Shown here: positions 57,205 to 64,000 of the stretch, piece after piece | How the letters are laid out: the number at the start of each line of letters is the position of its first letter | Position numbering within the stretch: position 1 is the first letter of the stretch | NCBI RefSeq assembly: GCF_027595985.1 | Contig: NC_073303.1 | Coordinates: 24,437,084-24,501,083 of the forward strand | DNA length: 64,000 nt | Direction: 5' to 3' | Source: Sorex araneus | Taxonomy: Eukaryota > Chordata > Mammalia > Eulipotyphla > Soricidae | The notes under the pieces: generated by a model | The model's database searches: none | The model's input: only the letters and a program-made list of their open reading frames with translations | What the model was told of the DNA's origin: nothing | Position numbers and translations under genes: made by a program

Positions 57205-57495
57205 ATATATTTCCCTCTAAGATTAGTCGCCTTCTACTTTAAACCCCATCAAATGTGGTGTGCTGCTCTTGGAATATAAGTGGTGCGAGGCCGCATGTCC
57301 AGGAATAGTTTTACTTATGGGTGAGGCTCGGTCCGAGCACGTGGAGAGCGGCCATGAGCCTGGTGATTGAGTTCTGGAGGTTTTTGGCTGCCAGATCTGG
57401 GTCCCTTGGGGCAGGGATGGGCCTCAATCGCTCCCTTCCAGGGTGCCCCGATGAAACAACCTGGCGCGGGGTCTGGCAGCATCAACATTCTTTCT
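57205..57495 (+). mobile_element. CpG-rich 5' fragment of the composite family, sense
   Basis: Matches the complement of 22750-22980 in order: atttccctctaagatt, ccccatcaaatgtggtg, ccaggaatag, tgggtgaggctcg, gagagcggcc, ttgagttctgg, tgggtcccttggggcag, ggggtctggcagcat. No L1-like tail follows. Confidence 0.7.
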
Positions 57496-57536
57496 AACTG
57501 CTGCATTAGTCAATGAGACAAAGACTCAATAAGAAA

Positions 57537-57696
57537 GATCCAGAGAGATAGTACAGTGGGTAAGGCATTGCCTTGCACACAGCCAGCTTGGGTTTGATCC
57601 CCAGCACCCCATACAGTCCCCTGAGCACTGCAGGAGTGATTCCTGAGTTCAGAGCCAGGAATAAATCCTGAGCATTGCCAGGTGTGGCCTAAAAAC

Positions 57697-57731
<35 letters not shown>
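57537..57731 (+). mobile_element. SINE, type A, ending in (CA)n
   Basis: gatccagagagatagtacagtgg..gggtttgatccccagcacc..gccaggtgtggcctaaaaac; the tail is a 16-unit (CA)n at 57699-57731. Confidence 0.88.
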
Positions 57732-57735
<4 letters not shown>

Positions 57736-57799
57736 CTCAATGAGGAAATATTGACTCCAAGGGAAGGAATGGAAGAGAGGGCCTAACAGACAAATGTAT

Positions 57800-58610
57800 A
57801 GGTCTCTATTCAAAAAAAGTCAAGTACATATTTCAAATACACATGGGGCATTCTCTAAGATAGACTACATCCTTGGACACAAAAATATCTCCGTATGTCC
57901 ATAAAATCAAGAAGATAAATATCTTATTTGCTCTTTTCTCAGACCATGATGCTTTGAACTTGGGAGTGAATTACAAACAGGAACTAGAGAAAGACTTAAA
58001 ATACTTAGAAACTAAACAACTTGCCACTGTATGACCATTAGTAAAAGAGGAAACTAAAAGAAGAAATCAAAAGTTTTCCGGAAGTAAAGAATGAAGACAT
58101 GAATTTCCAGAAGATAGAGGACACAAAGAGGAATGTTCGTAGCAATGAAAGTGTAAATCAGGAAACAAGGAATTGTCCAAATAACCTAACAGTCCAGCGT
58201 AAGCTACTTGAAAAAGACCAACGAAGGGAACTTAAAGTAAACAGACAGTGAGAAATAATAAAGCTTAGAGCAGAGATATGGACACCCCTCCCCCGCCCCC
58301 AGAATATCCAAATGTTCAAAAGAAGAGCTAGTTTACGAAAAGAAAAACTTGCCAAACCACTATCTAGTCTCAGAAATGTAAAAACTCTAATAAACTGAAA
58401 TAGAAACAAGAAACATTAAAATAGATACTGTAGAAATTCAAAGACCCCTTAGAGATTACTAAAAAAAACTTTATGATACAGCATTGGAGAACCTAGAAGA
58501 AATGGTTAAGTCTTTGGATTTCTGTAAGCTTTCAAGGCTAACTTAGGAAGAAACACAGCACAAAAACACACTGATTACTAGCAACATTATGTTGGAATAT
58601 TATATGCATG
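57800..58610 (+). mobile_element. L1 ORF2 fragment (linker/RT start), old
   Basis: Sense landmarks: catttcaaatacacatgggg-type block near 57829, ccttggacacaaaaatatctcc, cagaccatgatgctttgaac, aactaaacaacttgccactg, aggaagaaacacagcac. Degenerate. Confidence 0.75.
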
Positions 58611-59209
58611 ATACTCTACCTTAAAATATTATAATTCAAAGTGCCTTAATAAAAATGGAAGAAAGTCCTCCTCATCTTCATTATAAAAAGTGAGAAAAAT
58701 AATAGTGAAAATATTATAAATCACTAGCATGAAAAATTAATATATCTCATAACTTAACCAACTTCTAGGCATCACTTTTATCACCCACGTTCGTGTATTT
58801 TTATTTCTTTTCTTTTACTTTCCATAAGTAGTAATAACCATAGCCAGTTTTACTTGTGTCTATCTGATTTCTTCCAATTTTATATCTTTTCAGTCTTTCT
58901 CATTGCAAAGTTCCATTTATTTCCCAAATCCCTTAAATCTTACCAATCCTGCAATTCAGGAAGGCAAAACATTGCATTGGTCGTACTTGATTATCTGTAG
59001 GGATTCTTCAGTGACCCACTAATAAAACCAATCACCATTTTAAATGTATCTTTCTTTATTGCTGTGACTTTCCTTCCTTACCCCCCAAATTGTCTGTTTT
59101 CAAGTCAAGGTCTTTCTTTTGCCTACTGCTTATTCAATGTTACTTTCCCCTTCTATTTTCTTCTTATATGAATTAGTCTCCTTTTAGCCTATTAATTTAA
59201 AGACTGGGT
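58611..59209. other. AT-rich, no gene recognised
   Basis: Unique-looking sequence. Confidence 0.4.
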
Positions 59210-59345
59210 ACACACTCTTTCAGTGGTGCTCAGGGTTTACTCCTGGCTTTGCACTCAGAGCTCCTGGCAGGGATCCAGGGACCATATGGGGTACCATGGA
59301 TTGAGCCCCAGTCCACCATGTGCAAAGTAAGCACCCTACCTCACT
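59210..59345 (-). mobile_element. SINE, type A, truncated
   Basis: tcagtggtgctcagggtttac..ctttgcactcagagctcctgg..gcaccctacctcactctc. Confidence 0.75.
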
Positions 59346-59402
59346 CTCCTTATCAATCCTTATAACTCCTTATAACTTCTTATAAATCCTTATAACTCCT
59401 AG
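59346..59402. repeat. Short tandem repeat of (at/aa)ccttataactc units
   Basis: Five imperfect copies of a 10-11-nt unit based on tccttataac. Confidence 0.85.
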
Positions 59403-59904
59403 AATTCTGTGTTTTCCCTTTACCTGAAAATGCTTTGTGCCTTTCTCAGTCATGTGTTTCTAAGTCAAGCCTAAATGATGTCTTGTTTACAAAGTCTTCC
59501 CAGGAAACAAGCTTTCTCCTAACTCCCCAGGTAATAAGTGACTCTATCTTTTGTGTTTGTAGTAAATAGAGTTGTTTCCAAACTTGGCTGAGCACTAAAT
59601 CTACTGGATATCTTACTTTAATTTCATTACACGAACACATTTGAATGTATGCTCTATGCATTTGTAACATTAAAATTAGACCTTAGGTGCAGAGAATTGT
59701 TTTTCTCTAATGTCTGGTCAGGCAGAACTAGAGTTCAGTAAAATCACAATTTCACTGAAGAGAACTCAGTCGCTCTTGAGCATATAAGTCAGCAGGATTT
59801 CTCACACTGGGATGAAATCAAGTATGTCTCTTAGTGAAGATCTTTACCACTTCCTTTTGTTATGTCACTTTTCAATCCCCAAAAGGTAAAAATTTCTGTG
59901 GTCA
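59403..59904. other. No gene recognised
   Basis: Unique-looking sequence. Confidence 0.4.
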
Positions 59905-60078
59905 GGACTGGAGCAATAGTACAAGGGTAGGGTTTTTGCCTTGCACATGACCAAATCAGGTTCAATCCCTGACACTATATCAAGTTCCCCAAGCATGGTC
60001 AGGAGTGATCCCTGGGCACAGAACCAGGAGTAAACCCTGAGAACTAGCTGGTGTGACCACAAAACAAACAAACAAAAA
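59905..60078 (+). mobile_element. SINE, type A
   Basis: ggactggagcaatagtacaagg..ggttcaatccctgacac..gaaccaggagtaaaccctgag, tail aaaacaaacaaacaaaaaag. Confidence 0.87.
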
Positions 60079-61104
60079 AGTACTGTGATCATATTACATT
60101 CCATTTATTGAGAGATTACATATTGTCAACTGGGATATGACTAATTTTATTCTGGGTTAATCTGGTTTTGGATCTTCTTGAATTGTTTGAATGTCCTCAG
60201 GGTCTCTGTCAATATCTCAGAAAGTGTGAAATTCTTAAAAGACTGTAAAGACAATGGATGTAATAATCTGCCATATTTGAATCTTGAGAAAACATACAAA
60301 AATTTTAGGAGAGGGTTCATATAACTCTTCTTTTTCTCTGTTTAAACATTAAATTTTCCATTTTTCAGGCAGGAGTATACATACAGGATTTTCCTAGTTT
60401 TACCAAGTCTAACTACAAGTTTATACAGAAACAAAGCATCACTAAATTAAAATGAAGTGTTCTCTGCATCACTAGATTTTAATCTGCAGGCAAATCTGCC
60501 AAACAATTTAAAAAGAGCGTAATGCTGTAAGTGAAACATTCTCATTATAAACAAGTTCTTAATGGTTCAAATAAGTATTTCAATAGCTTAAAGTTTCTCG
60601 TGGGTCATCAAAAGTCCTGCTATAATTTTTCTATCACTGGGATGAACTAGAAATTGGCAAGTCAATTAAACTACTTTCTTGGAGGTTTAATATATTAGGT
60701 AACATTCAAATGTGATTTGCAGGTATTTTTTCATTCTAATACTTTTTCCCTATGTCACTAGGTTCACACATTAATTAACCTTAGGGACCTTAAGTATAGT
60801 TTTGTGAGAAAGGTTACGCAAGAACATCCACTCCAAACCCACACATATACTATTTTTTTTTGCAGGGATGTGCCCCCGACATACAGGGGAGTCCATACAC
60901 ATTCATATCAACTGACCTGCCTGCAGTCTGGGTCTAAGAGTCACCATGGATTCTGAGGTCACTGTCTTGTTTTTCTTTCCTTTAGTATCATCTCACTGTT
61001 GAATCCAATATGATGTCAGGGCCAGGCACAGCAGGGTGGTATGAGATTAGTTGTCTTTAAATTACAAAACAGCAAGAGTTGGAAGTCTCTCCAATTGACA
61101 TATC
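60079..61104. other. AT-rich, no gene recognised
   Basis: Unique-looking sequence with no convincing ORF. Confidence 0.4.
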
Positions 61105-61119
61105 AGAATACAAGTCATA

Positions 61120-61587
61120 GAAGGACTGCACTCATTTGTGGAGTATAGAATAACATCACATGAGGCTGACACCCAAGGACAGTAGATACAAGGGCCAGGG
61201 GATTGCCCCATAGTAGGAAGACTGCTTCGTGAACAGAGGGGAGAAGGCAGATGGAATAGAGAAGGGAGCACTAAGAAAATGATGGCTGGAGGAACCAGTT
61301 GGGATGGGAGATGCATGGACCAATAGATAATAGTAGATAATGGACCAAACATGATGACCTCTCAGTGTCTGTGTTGCAAGCTATAATGCCCAAAAGTAGA
61401 GAGAGTATGGGGTATATTGTCTGCCATAGAGACAGGGGAAGGGTGGGAAAGGGGGGGTATATCCGGGATATTGGTGGTGGGGAATGTGCACTGGTAGAGG
61501 GATGGCGGTTTGATCATTGAGAGATTGTAACCCAAACATGAAAGCTTGTAACTATCTCATGGTGATTCAATAAAATTTAAAAGAAAA
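61120..61587 (+). mobile_element. Young 5'-truncated L1, perfect 15-nt TSD
   Basis: The 468-bp insert holds the distal ORF2/3' UTR (ggactgcactcatttgtgga), then the 3' UTR (ctgccatagagacagg, ggatattggtggtgggg) and tggtgattcaataaaatttaaaag. TSD agaatacaagtcata at 61105-61119 and 61588-61602. Confidence 0.96.
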
Positions 61588-61811
61588 AGAATACAAGTCA
61601 TACTCATCCTGTTGTTGTTCCTTTGCTTAAGAAAAACCTTATTATCATAGCTGACTTAAACCCACAGAGCAGCGCAGGACACAAGTGGAAAGCAGAACAC
61701 AAATACCACGTAGCACCTCATGAAATATCCTCCTGCCAAGGCTGCAAACTATGAGAATCTTGAGAATCATCTTCATTTCTTCACTCATAAAAAATAACAT
61801 ACTAAATTATG
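61588..61811. other. No gene recognised
   Basis: Short unique gap between two retroelements. Confidence 0.4.
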
Positions 61812-62100
61812 AAATCCCGTTAATCACCGATTTCTTGGGCAGGCCCAGTAACGTCTCATTTTGTCCTTTCCCTGAGATCTTAGAAGTCCATCTGGACTTG
61901 GCCCTCCTAACGATGTTGCACTGAGGGCTCTTCAGGGTCAGGGGAATGAAATCCAGCTTGTTACTGGATTTTGCATATGAATACACCATGGGAAGCTTGC
62001 AAGGCTGTCCCATGTGGGCAGGAAACTCTCAGAAGATTGCCAGTTTCTCCCAGAGGGAGAAGTAGGCTAAAGATAGCCGCACACTTCTGGGAGCTTGCTT
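61812..62100 (-). mobile_element. Long-insert variant of the type B SINE
   Basis: Complement of the arrangement at 9955-10262: end (cccgttaatcaccgatttc), agtaacgtctcattttgtcc, insert (cctgagatcttagaag.., gggctcttcagggtcagggg), core (ttactggattttgcatatga, gaagcttgcaagg, tgccagtttctcccagagg). Confidence 0.75.
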
Positions 62101-62109
62101 TTAAATCTG

Positions 62110-62340
62110 TCTCTGGATGTTGGCCGTTGATGGGATTACACACACCTGGGTTCCTTTGCCGGTACCTTCATGCATGAGGCCTGTCCGAACGTGTGGAGAG
62201 GGGCCTCCAGCATGGCGGTAGCTAGGTTCCGGTGGTCTTTGGCCGCTGGGAGCTCTGCTCGGGGTGGGGAGGGAAGCTCCAAGGGGCCCTGGGGAAGACA
62301 GCCAGGCATGCGGGCAAGAGACTCTCTGCCAACATACAAA
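62110..62340 (+). mobile_element. CpG-rich 5' fragment of the composite family, sense
   Basis: cgtgtggagaggggcctccagcatggcgg..aggttccggtggtctttggccgctggg aligns with gagcacgtggagagcggccatgagcctgg..ttctggaggtttttggctgcc at 57.33 kb. It contains a YY1-like catggcggt. Confidence 0.6.
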
Positions 62341-62553
62341 TAACAACAGTTATTAAACAAAAATTTTATTCAAAAGTTTATTGTAAGATTCACTGTTCTG
62401 AACCACAAAATGAGGATCGGTCCAACCACTAACCCTCTACCAGGAAAACAGTTTTAAATATTTGAAAATAAGTTTAACATGACGATTACCTTAATGTGAC
62501 TCCCAACTATCATCATCAGCATCACTCTGGAAGTTGCTGAAATTTTCATACTT
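62341..62553. other. No gene recognised
   Basis: Unique-looking sequence. Confidence 0.4.
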
Positions 62554-62564
62554 ACTGAATCAGA

Positions 62565-62812
62565 GGGCTAGAGCGATAGTGCAGCAGGTAGGGCATTCAC
62601 CTTGCACGCGGCCCACCCGGGTTCAATTCCTCTGCCCCTCTCGGAGAGCCTGACAAGCTACCGAGAGTATCTCAACCGCACAGCAGAGCCTGGCAAGCTC
62701 CCCATGGCATATTCGATATGCCAAACACAGTAACAAGTCTCACAATGGAGATGTTGCTAATGCCCACTCAAGCAAATCGATGAGCAACGGGGTGACAGTG
62801 ACCGTAACAGTG
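62565..62812 (+). mobile_element. Young SINE, type B, perfect TSD, no poly(A)
   Basis: TSD actgaatcaga at 62554-62564 and 62813-62823. Complete copy ending gtgacagtgaccgtaacagtg directly against the TSD. Confidence 0.95.
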
Positions 62813-62823
62813 ACTGAATCAGA

Positions 62824-63597
62824 AGTTTAGGGGTGCCACCCAGAAATGGGTGTTTTCACAAGTCCTTCTTCAGTTGATTGTTGATTGTGTTGCAGACTCA
62901 ACTGTGAGAGCCATTGGTTTTCATATGGTTCACTATGGAAAGATTAACAGCACATGAGTATTAGCCAACCATGTGGGATTGCTTACTGATAGGATAGATA
63001 AATCAACAGAGTCTCTAGAGTGCTTGAGTCATATTCCTATCATGTTTTCTCAGGCTGAAGAAAAGAGAGGAGTGCAGGGAAGAAGAAATCCCATTTAAAT
63101 CAAGACCAACTGTTATTAAAGGCAGGAAACCTTTTGTTTTCTGCCTTTTAAATTTGTGTGAGTCTCACCCAAAGGTTAAAACAAAAACAAATATTTTAGA
63201 TAATCTGTTATTTCATCCTTTAGTTTAGAAGTATAATATATTCAAGTAAAAATTTGACAGCGTTTTCCCCCAGTCAAAATCTGAGAAACAAGACAAAGTC
63301 AGGAAAAGTCACTTTCCTCTTAAGGTTAACCAAAGGAGATGTAGAAGATTTCACATAGGTTTCATTTTCTCAAGATTCAAAGTTTTTTGTTGTTTTTTGT
63401 TTGTTTGTTTGTATGTTTGTTTTTTTGGTTACATTTAAACAACTGGTCCATTCTTAAGTCAGAAATAGAGGACTAATCAAATTTCATTAAAACTAAGTAA
63501 GGTAAAAATTAGAGCAAAGTAAAAAGAAAAGGGAGGGGGTAAAAGACAAAAAGCATAACAGGGGAAAATACAAATAAGAGAGGCAGAGAGAAAGACA
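62824..63597. other. No gene recognised
   Basis: Unique AT-rich sequence, with a (TTTG)n-like run at 63398-63426. Confidence 0.4.
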
Positions 63598-63614
63598 CAG
63601 AGAGAGAGAGAGAA

Positions 63615-63674
<60 letters not shown>
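63598..63674. repeat. (GA)n microsatellite
   Basis: About 38 GA units with two AAA interruptions; S/L-rich ORFs on the minus strand are artefacts. Confidence 0.96.
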
Positions 63675-63679
<5 letters not shown>

Positions 63680-64000
63680 CAAGTAGAACTATATACAGAG
63701 ACACTGGGCAGAAAAAGCACAGAAAACACTAAAAAGCAAATAGATGATATCCTGATAAACTTTGTAAAATAATTTATAAGTTATAAGAGCAAGACTCAGG
63801 AATGTCACATTCAGTGGTCTACTAAAGTAGGCAACATTTCATCTTTAAAAAAAAATTCTAAAAATCCTTTTCCAACATTCTGGCCAAGTTTCAAAGATCA
63901 AGAAGACTCTTAGGGATGTAAGAGTCCAACTAATACTTGAGATAGTCGGACATGAGCTGAATTCCAGGCAAGGATCTGAGTGCCAAGTCACAGGCACTCA
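63675..64000. other. No gene recognised
   Basis: Unique-looking sequence to the window end. The last bases (gtgccaagtcacaggcactc) hold a 6-bp inverted pair (gtgcca/ggcac). Confidence 0.35.

Overview
The window reads as nuclear DNA of a placental mammal. It is AT-rich, has no operon-like gene packing, and is filled with tRNA-headed SINEs, L1 pieces, MaLR-type LTR remnants, a processed pseudogene and long microsatellites. About 60 SINE copies or fragments share a head of the form 'ggggctggagcgatagcac..gggtagggcgtttgccttgcac..gggttcgat', with Pol III A-box- and B-box-like blocks. From memory this is the SOR SINE of shrews (Sorex), so a shrew is the best guess; no database was searched. No complete functional protein-coding gene is visible. 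The window is probably intergenic or a large intron.

Layout. 1-12.8 kb: AT-rich sequence with SINEs of two types, one MaLR-type LTR (5.2 kb), a 28-bp-arm inverted repeat beside a (TA)n(GA)n tract (0.5 kb), and on the minus strand a small exon-like ORF with a signal-peptide-like N-terminus (4.6-4.8 kb). 12.86-15.06 kb: an intronless, broken retrocopy of MTFR2 (mitochondrial fission regulator 2) with poly(A) signal, tail and target-site duplication (TSD), itself split by a SINE. 15.6-24.4 kb: nested retroelements. These are antisense L1 RT sequence, L1 3' ends, three copies of a composite retroposon (CpG-rich tandem monomers joined to an L1-like 3' tail), an ORF1-derived L1/HAL1 fragment and an LTR. 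24.5-24.6 kb: two CTCF-like motifs. 25-38 kb: SINEs, a 5'-truncated L1 (30.1-31.6 kb), LTR remnants, an 85-bp direct repeat and a GGAA microsatellite. 38.6-39.4 kb: an L1 tail next to another CpG-rich block. 42.4-46.5 kb: a very old antisense L1 ORF2 interrupted by younger insertions. 47.6-48.2 kb: a 645-nt pyrimidine tract abutting the tail end of a SINE. 50.8-51.7 kb: an L1 3' UTR whose polypurine region has grown to 506 nt without a pyrimidine. 53.9-55.5 kb: an L1 with a twin-priming inversion. 56-64 kb: SINEs, a sense L1 ORF2 fragment, two CpG-rich monomer fragments, a short L1 with a perfect 15-nt TSD, and a long (GA)n.

The elements relate as parasites and hosts. L1 is the obvious source of reverse transcriptase for the poly(A)-tailed SINEs, the MTFR2 retrocopy and the composite retroposon. 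The second SINE type (called type B here) shares the tRNA head but ends in short 'acagtg'-like repeats with no poly(A), so its mobilising partner is less clear. The most unusual items are the composite L1-tailed retroposon with promoter-like tandem monomers, the tail-less type B SINE with a long-insert subfamily, and near-perfect palindromes placed next to microsatellites. All boundaries were read by eye; old-element ends are approximate to tens of bases.
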